From NCBI GenBank assembly GCA_963989245.1, contig OZ022342.1, forward strand, positions 19,933,868 to 19,997,867: a DNA stretch of 64,000 nucleotides, read 5' to 3'. Below the pieces are notes generated by a model that saw only the letters and a list, made by a program, of their open reading frames with translations, was not told the origin of the DNA and made no database searches. The DNA comes from Nansenia antarctica (taxonomy: Eukaryota > Chordata > Actinopteri > Argentiniformes > Microstomatidae). How positions within the stretch are numbered: the first letter of the stretch is position 1; each line of letters starts with the position of its first letter. Shown in pieces: positions 11,241-21,978 of the stretch. The translations under genes and the position numbers were made by a program.

Positions 11241-11808
11241 AGATGGTTTTTCTGTTCTTATTCCCAGTTTAGGGAGACACTTATTCCAAAGAATAATGTG
11301 TTGTTCCACTTGATTTTTAAACTGCCACCAGTGTTGCCAGATTGGGCGGTTTTCGTTTTCCGGCTACTTTTGATCACATTTTTCCACATTGGAAAAATAG
11401 CATTTGGGCGTGTACAGAATGTTTTTGTTTTTTTTCCTTTTACAAACATCATTATCAACAGAGTATGTTTACAGATAGGAAGGATGGAGTTAGAGGAGGG
11501 GATAGGATTTGAGTTTGTTATGTTGTTATTATACAGTACATCATTATATATGTAGTTATATGTACTGTATAAGTCCACTTGTTACTATTGATTGCACTGG
11601 ATTTTGAGTAACACCACTGCACTTTGTTAACATTGTACTTTTCAAAATATTTTGTATGTGTTTTTGCATTGCAGCTAGGAGAGTACTTTACATCAAACTA
11701 CAACAAAGAATACAACAAAAACCTTTCAGTAATGGCATTTTCAACCATTTCTGAATCCAAACTAAACAAAGAAATGGTTGACTGCCTATTGAAAATGTCA
11801 TTATGGCT

Positions 11809-13122
11809 TCAGGGAGCTGCCAGGTTCAGTTGATTTGCCACATGACGGACAAGGGCATCCCTGATTACCCGGGCCTTTCTATTTGGTTGGTCAACATGCT
11901 GACGATGTGGCTGAGGTGGGGGGTTCCCAGGGGGCTCCAGAGGGCCGCGTGGGCCAGGTACCCTATGCTTCTCCTTCTCACACATGTTGTGTAATACATA
12001 ACATGCAACCACAACTGTTGGCATGAAGGAGTGGTGCACATCTTTTTATTTATTTATTTATTTTTCAGATTTTATCCCCTTTTTCACCCAATTTGGTAGC
12101 CAATTGAACCCAACCTAGCATCCAATTATCCCCTGCCTATTGCATAGGATCCGCTGCACGACCCCGTGGCCGGCAGTCCCAGAGGAGGCCGCCAGGCAGA
12201 CTAGCTGACTGGCTCCTCGAGCCCAGCACCGTTATTCCGGCACCTAGGGGGCGGTGTTGCGCGACGGATCCTTGTCCGGAAATACTCCTATACCCGCCCT
12301 CGGGAGCGGCCGCCCAATATGCCGCTCCGTGTGTGCCCCAGCCATTATCCGGATCTGGCGAGCTGGGATACGAACCCAGTCCCCGGTGGGCAGCATGCAC
12401 TAGTGGCTAGTGCTTAGACCGCTACACCACCGTGGGGCAGGAGTGGTGCACATCTGACCGCTTCGCAAGAATACGCCATCTCGCCTTAAGGTGCCCAAAT
12501 GTGTGCTCAACCTTCACTCTAATAGCACTGAGATGCACGCTGAAAACCTTTTCCTCCTCTGAAAGGTTTGGACCAGAGAAACCTTTCATGATCCAAGGCA
12601 GTAGTGGATAGGCTGTCAGGCTATCAGTAGAGGCACCTGGACACCCTCTACATCTGCATTGGCTTGGGGGTGTTTCTCAGGACATCTATTGAAAATACAG
12701 TGAAATAGAAGCATTACATTAATAGGCTACTAATAAGGTAACAGACTGCAGTTACTGCATGGTTGTTTGGAATCTTACCTGTACAAGGTTGACGTGGTGA
12801 ACACAGCTGCGTCGTGCGCACTGCCGGGTGATCCAACACAAATGTCTCTGATCATGAACTGGTCATCCACAACCGCCTGTAATACAATGGAGGGCCACCC
12901 TATTCGGTTGACATAATCCCGGGATCCAGTGGATGGGGGGGAGGATGGGGATATGGGTCCCGTCCAGTGCGCCATAAACCTGTGGCACAAGGTGCGCCTT
13001 GAAGTTGCAGTGAGCAATCTCCTGTGCCTCAGCCACGTCCGGTAACTTGATGAACTGGCTCATCAACTTATTGCCCTGCACACCGCGTACACGCAGCAGT
13101 GAAATGTCTCTGCCACAAACCT
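11809..13122 (-). pseudogene. HARBI1-like PIF/Harbinger DDE transposase, frameshifted and split by a SINE
   Basis: This gene encodes the DDE nuclease (DDE_Tnp_4) that cuts and joins Harbinger ends. Two exons are visible on the minus strand: about 13122-12781 (acceptor attatag, donor GTAAGA) and 12688-11809 (acceptor ttttcaatag). Motifs in order are YGALDGTHIPI (first Asp), SRDYVNRIGWPSIVLQAVVD, IRDICVGSPGSAHDAAVF (second Asp), then RVKVEHTFGHLKARWRIL (catalytic Glu), VVVACYVLHNMCEKEK and a natural stop after NLAAP. A one-base change in a C-run near 12931-12942 breaks the frame between the two Asp motifs. A SINE at 12044-12438 interrupts the codons for AKRSDVHHS. The protein is therefore not made intact, although all three catalytic motifs survive. 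Confidence 0.8.
12044..12438 (-). repeat. tRNA-derived SINE with 17-bp target site duplication
   Basis: Read on the minus strand the element starts with a tRNA-like head: an A box (tggtgtagcgg) and a B-box-like ggttcgtatcc. The body then reaches a (TAAA)n tail at the low-coordinate end. The host sequence aggagtggtgcacatct flanks it on both sides (12027-12043 and 12439-12455), a perfect 17-bp duplication. This is direct evidence for LINE-driven insertion into the transposase gene. Confidence 0.9.
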
Positions 13123-13159
13123 ATAATTACAGCATTATATATATACACAATACGCAATG

Positions 13160-13345
13160 CAAAAACACATACAAAATATATATATATATATTCCATTTGA
13201 TCACGCTTTTATCCAAAGTGACTTATATTGCAGTGAGTCCATACCATTTCCAGTATATATGGTCCCAGCAGGAAAGAACCCACAACCTAAGCGTTGTTGG
13301 CGCCATGCTCTACCAGCTGAGCCATAGAGGACCACACCTTCCCTG
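13160..13345 (-). repeat. tRNA-derived SINE
   Basis: On the minus strand it begins with a tRNA-like head, tggctcagctggtagagcat (A box). After a decayed B box (gtgggttctttcc) comes the common fish SINE/LINE tail motif cactttggataaaagcg, and the element ends in an AT repeat. No clear target duplication was found. Confidence 0.7.
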
Positions 13346-13399
13346 GGTTAGGGACAGTGCACTGCAATGAGACAGTATCTCACCTGCTGCTGATTCAAA

Positions 13400-14670
13400 C
13401 CCCACTCTGAAGAGACACACCCTAAATTGAATTTTCCTATTAGAGAGATAACTTTGATGTGACATAGAGACGCTGCAAGTTAAGAAATAAGATGAGTCAA
13501 TTATTCATATACCCGGTGGGATTAAAAATAATCAATGTTGAAGCCAATTTCCTTTTGTTGACCGTAAGATAATTGAGTATGAGTGGTTCAGTGACATGGG
13601 CTGTTCCACCATACCTTTTGGAAGGAAATGGAATATTGTTTGGTGACACAGATGACAGGATCTATCTTCCAGCACACATAACTAATGTCATGTACACCAA
13701 AGGGGGTCAGTGTTCATTTGAATTGTAAAATAGGCTTATGGTAATGAACACTGCCTCTACGATGAGTACATTAAAGTAGATAGATATGATTTCAGATGAT
13801 TCAACGTGTAGGGCACCATTGTGTTTTTTAGTCATCACGATACAGAAACCAGTAAGCTTAATTTGAAGACACCATTGAGTTACACAAATCACATGACTGA
13901 CTACAATCTGAACTGTACTTTCATTGTGTGTCTGTCCGGTACACTACATGTACTGTAAATACACCATCAGTGGAGTGTGCAGAGATGCAGTAATCGTGTC
14001 TGTATTCCATTGTAATGTAAGTTGTGTCAGGAAGGACTCCCCTTTTATGTGTTAACTGTGCAACTAAAAGTTGTGTCCCAAATGCAAGTACGCTAATTGG
14101 AACATCCACAAACATATTTTTAATTGGTCACAATAATTGCCATGTTTGGATGTGCATAGCATTTGGGCATGTCCAAATTGGTTATGCTCTGCTCATTCTG
14201 CAAATTCCCATGTAAAGTTGGAGCAGTACAGCACGAACAAAACCACATATGGGCATATGTCACAAGGCATGAAATTATAAAACATCATTCAAAAGGGAAG
14301 TTTACTTTGCTTTCACAATTATGTTTGTGCAAGACATATTGTTTTTCTGTAGTAAAAAGTAAAACTTTGCTTAAAAATGTATTTGCACAATACTCACCTA
14401 TGGAATTAACACATTGACAAAATGTAAGCGGGCAAAAAAGGTCAATAATTAGCAACCTAGAACGTTCTGTTTACAAGTCTGAAGATGAACACCTTAGGTT
14501 GTAATATATTATGATGCCAAAAAAGTCAATAACTGCCAATTATTTGAGCATGAGAATCCCGGAAGTAAGAACAATGCTCTTCCGATTCAAAACCGGTAAT
14601 GCCCTTATGGTAACATTAACTGGAATTCAGTGGATCACTGTTGGTGGGGATAATTGCCAGTTGTCATGCA
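13400..14670. other. Unannotated sequence
   Basis: No gene, RNA or clear repeat recognised. AT-rich, with short unrelated open frames only. Confidence 0.5.
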
Positions 14671-14672
14671 CA

Positions 14673-16361
14673 ATACCGTATTTTCCGGACTATAAGTCGC
14701 GGTTTTTTTCATACTTTGGCTGGTCCTGCGACTTATAGTCAGGTGCGACTTATATATCAATAATTCATAATCTCTGACTGACATGAACTGACATACGGTA
14801 ATCTCTGACTGACATGAACCAAGGAGTAAATCCGCTAGCGCCTCATACACGATAGAATAGCCATTATACTTGACAATGTGGACATTAAACACGACAATGT
14901 GGACATTAAACATGATGTTATGGACCTTATACACAATGTTATGGACGTTAGAAACGATATTAAAGTCATTTATTCCTTCCAGAGGCTGTTTAACGTTGCA
15001 ATGTTGTACCCGCGAGTAGCATTTTGCTACTTCCGGTAGCGCTTCATACGCGATAGAATAGCCATTATACTCGACAATGTGGACATTAAACACGACAATG
15101 TGGACATTAAACATGATGTTATGGACCTTATACACAATGTTATGGACGTTAGAAACGATATTAAAGTCATTTATTCCTTCCAGAGGCTGTTTAACGTTGC
15201 AATGTTGTACCCGCGAGTAGCATTTTGATACTTCCGGTAGCGCTTCATACGCGATAGAATAGCCATTATACTCGACAATGTGGACATTAAACACGACAAT
15301 GTGGACATTAAACATGATGTTATGGACCTTATACACAATGTTATGGACGTTAGAAACGATATTAAAGTCATTTATTCCTTCCAGAGGCTGTTTAACGTTG
15401 CAATGTTGTACCCGCGAGTAGCATTTTGCTACTTCCGGTAGCGCTTCATACGCGATAGAATAGCCATTATACTCGACAATGTGGACATTAAACACGACAA
15501 TGTGGACATTAAACATGATGTTATGGACCTTATACACAATGTTATGGACGTTAGAAACGATATTAAAGTCATTTATTCCTTCCAGAGGCTGTTTAACGTT
15601 GCAATGTTGTACCCGCGAGTAGCATTTTGATACTTCCGGTAGCGCTTCATACGCGATAGAATAGCCATTATACTCGACAATGTGGACATTAAACACGACA
15701 ATGTGGACATTAAACATGATGTTATGGACCTTATACACAATGTTATGGACGTTAGAAACGATATTAAAGTCATTTATTCCTTCCAGAGGCTGTTTAACGT
15801 TGCAATGTTGTACCCGCGAGTAGCATTTTGCTACTTCCGGTAGCGCTTCATACGCGATAGAATAGCCATTATACTCGACAATGTGGACATTAAACACGAC
15901 AATGTGGACATTAAACATGATGTTATGGACCTTATACACAATGTTATGGACGTTAGAAACGATATTAAAGTCATTTATTCCTTCCAGAGGCTGTTTAACG
16001 TTGCAATGTTGTACCCGCGAGTAGCATTTTGCTACTTCCGGTAGCGCTTCATACGCGATAGAATAGCCATTATACTCGACAATGTGGACATTAAACACGA
16101 CAATGTGGACATTAAACATGATGTTATGGACCTTATACACAATGTTATGGACATTAGAAACGATATTAAAGTCATTTATTACCTTTTAGAGGCTGTTCAA
16201 AGTTTCATTTTTCCTCCGCGACGCCATGTTGTTAGCCCCGCGCTAGCTAGCGGACTTTACACTCGATAATACAAGTATTCCTTAACCTTTCAGAAGAAGT
16301 TTCAACGTGAATTATGTCCTTCCTGGGCTTACAAATCCTCTCATGTCTCTTCACAGTGCCA

Positions 16362-16399
<38 letters not shown>

Positions 16400-16540
16400 G
16401 ATTCCGCCAAGCCCGTTCCCTTGAACCATGCGACTTATAGTCCAGTGCGACTTATATGTGTTTTTTTCCTCTTCATGGCCCATTTTTGGCCTGCTGCGAC
16501 TTATACTCGGGTGCGACTTATAGTCCGGAAAATACGGTAT
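14673..16540. mobile_element. TIR DNA transposon (ataccgtattttccgg termini), non-autonomous
   Basis: The left end ATACCGTATTTTCCGGACTA is matched in reverse at the right end (tagtccggaaaatacggtat), and the repeat continues with TAAGTCGC on both sides. Just inside each end the motif GCGACTTATA recurs several times in both orientations, as subterminal transposase-binding repeats often do. I see no transposase gene; the interior is almost entirely a 201-bp tandem array. The superfamily cannot be fixed from the sequence, and a target duplication is not clear beyond one or two bases. Confidence 0.8.
14834..16195. repeat. 201-bp tandem array, seven copies, with 21-bp subrepeats
   Basis: The marker gacaatgtggacattaaac recurs at spacings of exactly 201 bases (14869, 15070, 15271, 15472, 15673, 15874, 16075). 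Internal copies are almost identical; the first and last have diverged. At one position the junctions read cattttgc or cattttga in the order C, A, C, A, C, C, a partial 402-bp higher-order pattern. Inside each unit about five 21-base subunits can be aligned, such as gacaatgtggacattaaaca and aatgttatggacgttagaaa. Because 201 is a multiple of three, one minus-strand frame stays open for 501 codons; I regard this as a by-product. Confidence 0.95.
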
Positions 16541-17655
16541 ATCACATTTAGCTATAGAGAACAGTATAAAACCAAAGTAACATTGCACTTGAGAGTACAA
16601 TACTTTCAAAACACCAGATGATTTCATCTTCAGGGGTATAAATGTATTTCATTGTGCATGATGCTGTAGTACATGTCCTTGTAAGAAACCCTTGCTATGT
16701 ATTTGGTGCGTCGTGTGACATGGCCCTATAGCGTCCCCCTTCTTCTTTACAGAGAAGTCACATTGAGATTTATTTTACAAGTGAGCCCAGGCCATGAAGA
16801 CAGAATACACAACGTTATACAGACACAAAAGACACAACACAGCATACAACATACAGTGCAGTATATCAATTGCTTGGTAAAAACTGCCAAGTGCATGAAA
16901 TAATTTATAAGATTACATCCGCAAATAAGAAAAACAAATACGAATTATTTAATTGATACACATTGCTTTGCCAATTTACACATGATATATTATTGCAGTA
17001 TCAAGGTAGTGACAGGGTATTCTACGCAGAGTTGATTTAAATTACCTCTTCTCAGACAAACTGTCAGACCTCATGGGTGATATCACATTGTAAATACTTA
17101 CAGCTGAGAGTATAAAAACTCTCCATAATATATTTGCCGTTGTTTATTCATTAACATCTCTCCCATGTGCATGGAAATTAGGGGCAGATGAAACAGCTCA
17201 ATGTCCAGTGAAATGTGCTTTATGTCTTAATGGGGAACAGCCGCAGGTTTGGGAACTTTGTCAATTATGCCTTAACCTCTTTCACTCATTGACAAAGTCA
17301 GCATGTTTCTCACTCAGGGAGAGTGGAGCTAGAGTGAAAACAAGAGCAATGTCACATGGCTAGACAGAACTTTGTAGAATACAGCACATCTAAGAAAATG
17401 TATACATGTTCTATCACAGTGAACAGACTGTGTGAGAGATATGGAATATGCATTTTATTGGATAATATTGGGTCGTGGGTTCACAATTTCCTGAGCTCTC
17501 TGTCAACACACAATGATAGCTAGGCAGCGACAAGCTCATCCTCACCTCTGATTGTGTAACCCCTCAGAAACTGGATGGAGCGTGGGCAATAAGCATGTGC
17601 CTATTACAAACATAAAACTGCTATGAAAAAGCACCAGAGGAGGCACTCACTGGGG
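16541..17655. other. Unannotated sequence with a dispersed-repeat part
   Basis: No gene is recognised. The part from about 17360 shares blocks, in reverse, with 27.88-28.32 kb (gggttcacaatt, gagctctctgtcaaca), so it is a diverged dispersed repeat. Confidence 0.5.
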
Positions 17656-17656
17656 T

Positions 17657-17679
17657 GGGGGGGGGGGGGGGGGGGGGGG
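17657..17679 (+). repeat. Poly-G tract, 23 bases
   Basis: An uninterrupted run of G preceded by GGGGT. It lies at the equivalent place in a dispersed repeat whose other copy (about 28.2 kb) also has a 23-base G run. Confidence 0.95.
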
Positions 17680-18019
17680 TGTTTAGAGCCCATGTAATAG
17701 ACGCTCGCTCTCCCTCCACATTAGCTAGCTCTAGCAAAAAACTTCCAGCGGCTGCAAAAATGTAACGCTTTATATCTAACCGTAACAATGTCTCAAAATG
17801 AGTTATAGCAGCTGGTCAAAGGGGGAACAAGTCGGCAACCGACCAAATGTTCGGACTTTTATTCAGAAAAATGCAAATACATTTCAACGTTGTTGAAAAT
17901 CAATGACACACTCGCTCGTCAAGCCACAATGCAATGCAGTGGATTCAGGCTTTTGCTAACACTGTAAAGTACTGTGGTTTACATACAGCATTAAATAATA
18001 CAGCAAGAGATAGAAGAAG

Positions 18020-18944
18020 TGTTAGTGCTTAATCATAATTGCTGCAAAACATGAAGGTTTTTAGCTTAGTTTTAAATAGTTTTAAATAGTTTTGGGCCTG
18101 TTTGATTTCTTCAGGGAGTTTGTACCAGGAGCATGCAGCAGAGTAACTGAATGGTGCTTTACAGTGTTTTGTTTTCACTCTTGGAATGATAAGCTGATTA
18201 GTCTCAGCTGACCTTAGGGGCCTTCCTGGAATATAGGAAATAATCAAAATTTTGTGATTTGTATGCAATTAGGAGTATTTTAAATTAAATTCTCTGAGAG
18301 CCAGTGTAGAGATCTCAGGATTGGTGTAATGTGTTCAAACTTCTTTGTTTTTGTTAGGACCCTACCAGCTGTGTTTGGATGAGCTGCAATTTGCAAACAG
18401 CTCCTTTAGACAGGCCTGTTAGTAGACCATTACAATAATCAAGTCTACTCAACAAATGCATGGCTAAGTTTTTCAAGGTCTTGTTTGGACATGAAACCTC
18501 TCATGTTTTTCAGTCGAGTTATCGAATTTATGTGGCTGTTGAAGTTTAGATCGGAGTCTAGAATTACACCAATATTTCTAATCTGTTTTTTAGTTTGAAG
18601 AGAGAGAGAATCAAGTTTTGCACTGACTTTCGATCTTTTGTCAGGTGCACCAAATACAATTATCTCTGTTTTGTCCTTGTTTAGCTGGAGGATGTTTTGT
18701 CGTGTCCAGGTGTTTATTTGTTCAATACAATTATAGAGATTGTTGATGGGACTATCGTCATTCGGCAAGAGGGCTATGTAGATTTGAGTGTCATCTTAGT
18801 TGTGGTAGGCAATTTTGATATTTTTTAAGATGTGTCCCAATGGAAGCATGTAGAGATTGAAAAGAAGGGAGGGACATGGATTGATCCATGTCATTTTAAT
18901 TTGGTCGGATACAAAGTTGCCAATGGATACATAGTAGTTTCTGT
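18020..18944 (-). pseudogene. L2-type LINE reverse transcriptase C-terminal part
   Basis: On the minus strand this reads the later reverse transcriptase and C-terminal region of an L2/CR1-like LINE: RNYYVSIGNFVSDQIKMTW, SLLFNLYMLPLGHI, a decayed YADD-equivalent region (YHN-stop-DDTQIYIALL), NILQLNKDKTEIIVFG, QIRNIGVILDSDLNFNSHI and the C-terminal block CSWYKLPEEIKQ. Stops and frame changes make it non-functional. The upstream part of the same protein resumes at 20843 beyond an inserted hAT element, on the same strand and in the right order. Confidence 0.75.
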
Positions 18945-19134
18945 CGTGTAGGCATGGCCGGCCCGTCCTACAGGCCATACAGGCGGTCGCCTGGGGCCCC
19001 GAAAGGCGGAGGGGGGCCCACTCATAGTAAAAAAAAAAAAAAAGTTTATATATTTTTTTTTATATATATGTGTGTGACACGGTCCTAATGTCGGGAATTG
19101 TGAAACCTCGCAATCGAGCCAAACAAGTCTTGTG

Positions 19135-19137
<3 letters not shown>

Positions 19138-19185
<48 letters not shown>
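19138..19185. repeat. (TTA)n microsatellite
   Basis: About 15 ATT/TTA triplets in a row. Confidence 0.95.
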
Positions 19186-19273
19186 TGTATTTTGAATGAT
19201 CACTGGGGTGTGAGTGGGCGGGGCTGAGTGGGCAACGGTCAACTCCGTCACTCAAGAGCCTGTCTGTGCAAGT

Positions 19274-20210
19274 ATGTCGGGTAAGCATCACTCTGGCGCC
19301 CAAAAAAGAAAAAGAAAAAGAGAAGATGAAGAAAAACAAGCCAAAAGTAGAGGTATGTATGTATGTCCTGTCCTTGAATTTCATTATTTAATATGTATGT
19401 GTGCTGCATGGAGTAGGATGGTAGCTAACTCTAGCTGACTAACTAGCTAGCTAGCTAATGTTGCTGCTTAGCCAGTTGAGGGATGGAGACACACTAGGAC
19501 CAGCTCGGACAAAGTGGCTCTATTGACAGGAGGGTGTGTGAATACGTGACTGAAAAACGTAACGAATGTATGCCCATACCCCAAGATGATAAAAAAAATA
19601 ACCTACATTGTTTTATTCAATGTGAATACAAATAACATGCTTTTCTTTATAAAAAGATTTGGTCTTCAAAAAAGTCATTTTCCAAAAATGAGTCTTGAAA
19701 AAAGGGGGGAGGTCGTCTTATATTCGGGTCAATATGGTAACTATGAACTAGCTTGGTTAAATTGCAGCATCGCCACCGATTCAACATATAATACATTTTT
19801 TTCTGAATAGAATAAATCCCTCTGAAATTTTCTCAATATAGCCTACATCATGTAATGTTACACTTATTTGATTAAGTTAATTAATGGTATGCTTTGGCTG
19901 TATTCCTGTAGGAGCTTTGTTGAAATTCCTGAGTGGGCCCCCACCTCCAGCTGATGTGACAACCCAGCCACCTCCTCCAGTAGATCCTACTACTGCTGCT
20001 GGTGAGTAATGTTTCATACGTTATACTGTGTTATGTAGGAGCACAATTATTTGTGTGACATTGCAGATATACAGTATGTCCGTTTAAGGTAAAGGTTTTC
20101 TGGTTACTATATATTATCTCATATGTCTGCTTGAAGGTCCTTCTACTCAAGAGGACCCTGACCCAGGTCCTTCTACTCAAGAGGACCCTGACCCAGGAGA
20201 AATATACTGT
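19274..20210 (+). pseudogene. First three exons of a ZMYM1-like hAT transposase
   Basis: Exon 1 (19274-19352) starts at ATG with MSGKHHSGAQKRKRKREDEE, a basic leader typical of hAT transposases of the ZMYM1-like group. Exon 2 (19912-20001) completes a Gly codon and reads ALLKFLSGPPPPADVTTQ; exon 3 (from 20137) reads GPSTQEDPDP twice. Donors GTATGT and GTGAGT and acceptors ctgtag and ttgaag fit, and phases agree. Nothing after exon 3 resembles the TTF finger, DUF4371 or catalytic domains, so the element is an internal-deletion derivative that keeps only the 5' part of the gene. Confidence 0.7.
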
Positions 20211-20597
20211 TATTTATATTGAGAAATATACTGAGATATATACTGTGAACTTCTGTGGGCTATACTGCCAAATCAGCGGCGGCTGGTGAGTTTTTTTTAT
20301 TTTTTAATGTTTCTATTTTCTAAAGATGCCATTGAAAGTGTGAATTTTATGTTTATATTTAAAGGAGAATAAATCCATATTTTTGTTGCAATTCTACCTG
20401 GACTGGATATACGATTTTGTTGGTTTGAATATTTGGATGTGCGTCAAAACCCCTGTCTTGCCTGGACGGTGGTTACTAAATAGTTTGAAGCCACTACAGG
20501 CCACTACAGGCATTGTTGACACTACCTCCAAAGATGGCCCAGTGACCAGGTGACCAAGTATAGCATGACTTAGGCAATTATGCTATGAGGCTAACGA

Positions 20598-20747
20598 AAT
20601 AATAATTGCCACGTTGCTCAACGTCCGAGAAACACTGTGACTGGTGAAATTAGGTGTCAGCTAAGATGATTGAAAGATGTCTGGTGAATCAATTTAACCA
20701 GTCACAGTGTTTCTCTTGGACGTTGAGCAACGTGGCGATTATTATTT
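20598..20747. repeat. 150-bp hairpin with about 48-bp arms
   Basis: The arm aataattgccacgttgctca followed by acgtccgagaaacactgtg is repeated in reverse from 20697 (cacagtgtttctcttggacg then ttgagcaacgtggcgatta). Only a few mismatches break the stem. The loop is about 50 bases. It sits near the right end of the hAT element. Confidence 0.85.
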
Positions 20748-20766
20748 GTAAAAACGAGTTACTACG

Positions 20767-20785
20767 AGGGGGGGGGGGGGGGGGG
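20767..20785 (+). repeat. Poly-G tract, about 19 bases
   Basis: Uninterrupted G run just inside the right end of the hAT element. Confidence 0.9.
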
Positions 20786-20842
20786 CATTTTCAAGATCTC
20801 GCCTGGGGCCCAACAGACCCACAGGCCGGCCCTGCCTGTAGG

Positions 20843-20980
20843 TAGGATCTAAACCAGTTTAGGACAGTGCCCGAAAGTCCTAGCCAAGTTTTTATTTATT
20901 ATCTATTAGAATGTTGTGGTCTACAGTGTCAAAGGCAGCGCTAAGATCTAGTAGTACCAAAACTGAGATGCAAACGGTGG
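20843..20980 (-). pseudogene. L2-type LINE reverse transcriptase N-terminal part (continuation)
   Basis: On the minus strand this reads LVLLDLSAAFDTVDHNILI, the reverse transcriptase block A with its catalytic Asp, and after a shift of frame GTVLNWFRSYL. It is followed across the hAT insertion by RNYYVSIGNFVSDQIK, so the two LINE pieces join into one interrupted gene. It is 5'-truncated near 20980. Confidence 0.75.
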
Positions 20981-20999
20981 GTTGTTCCGATCAAATGTG

Positions 21000-21978
21000 A
21001 CACACGGGTGACCGAACGCATGGAGATACGCTCACTGCTTCGCGGGCAGGGGCCATTCATATTTGCCTCACTTCCAGAGGGGCTAACATCAAAATATGGC
21101 GCTTTTCCATCAGCGGCCCGGATCGCTTCGGGTCGGGTCGGTTCGGGTCGCTTCGGCCCGCTTTTGAACAGTTCTGGTTTTCACACACATCTCTGTTTTT
21201 ACCAGGGTCAGGGGAATCTACCTTTTTCTCCTGCATGTCCGGACGCATGACAGTAGCCAAAGACCAAGAATTGCAATATGTATTACTATTACGTAGTAGT
21301 AGGAATAGTGTTGTTATTGGTGGTATACTTCTTCTTATTATTATTTTCCTCGCTTTGGTCAAATAGCTAAAAAAGTCCCAAAAAAATAACTTAAAATCAA
21401 TAGTAAGTCAGATTGGTCCGAAATTGTATATGAACATGGGAGGTGCACATCTCTCTATAGGGTGTTAAAGGATAAGACATCCATTTAAAGAGAAAATTAT
21501 TGGAGAAAATTATATGAAAAGAAAAAAACTTGGCCCAGAATTTGCCCTGCTTCGTCAATATTTATGGCAGTTGACAGGCTGCTAGAGGGCACTACAATGT
21601 GTTACAAGCAAGTTGTTAAAGCATTTGAAGATATCTCGAAAAACAAGGATATTACAGATGTTTTACATTTTGGGAATTTTCGACACCTCTGTGACGTAAT
21701 TACGCTATATTTAGCGTGGGGCACAACACGTGCCCAGCCTCCTCCATCTTTTATGAATACGAGAGATATAGAGGATAGATGTTACGGTAATGAAATTACG
21801 TGATTTTATATACATTTGGCCATTGTCCATTTAATGTGTCATAAATAACTGTCTAGACTGTCATGGAATGTTCATGTTCAAACAATAAAACATGCAACGT
21901 ATTTTGGTCAAAGGACCTAATTAGTGTTTAGGGTGGAAGCAGTGAGGTGAGGCCAGGTACATTTTTTTGCCTGTGGTG
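21000..21978. other. Unannotated sequence with dispersed-repeat pieces
   Basis: A G/C-rich stretch at 21100-21170 (gcttttccatcagcggccc, repeated cttcgggtcgg) resembles the end of a DNA transposon, but no partner end was found. The part 21585-21660 (gcactacaatgtgttac) is a diverged repeat of 26937-26990. No gene is recognised. Confidence 0.45.

Larger units (their letters stand above)
18953..20834 (+). mobile_element. hAT transposon (CAGGGCCGGCC ends) inserted in the LINE
   Basis: The left end catggccggcccgtcc and right end ggccggccctg form the inverted repeat CA(G/T)GGCCGGCC typical of a fish hAT family, and both ends carry gcctggggccc inside. Flanking 8-bp duplications are cgtgtagg (18945-18952) and cctgtagg (20835-20842), one mismatch. 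At 1.88 kb it is too short for a full transposase, and only the first three small exons remain. It also carries a TTA microsatellite, a poly-G run and a long hairpin. Confidence 0.85.

Noticed and set aside
14635..16140. 501-codon open frame on the minus strand, made of 67-residue repeats
   Set aside because: It exists because the 201-bp unit is divisible by three and free of stops in that frame. It enters and leaves the array at arbitrary points, has no domain, and the diverged end units are not constrained.
14834..16195. CRISPR-like array
   Set aside because: Units are contiguous 201-bp repeats with no unique spacers, and the context is eukaryotic.
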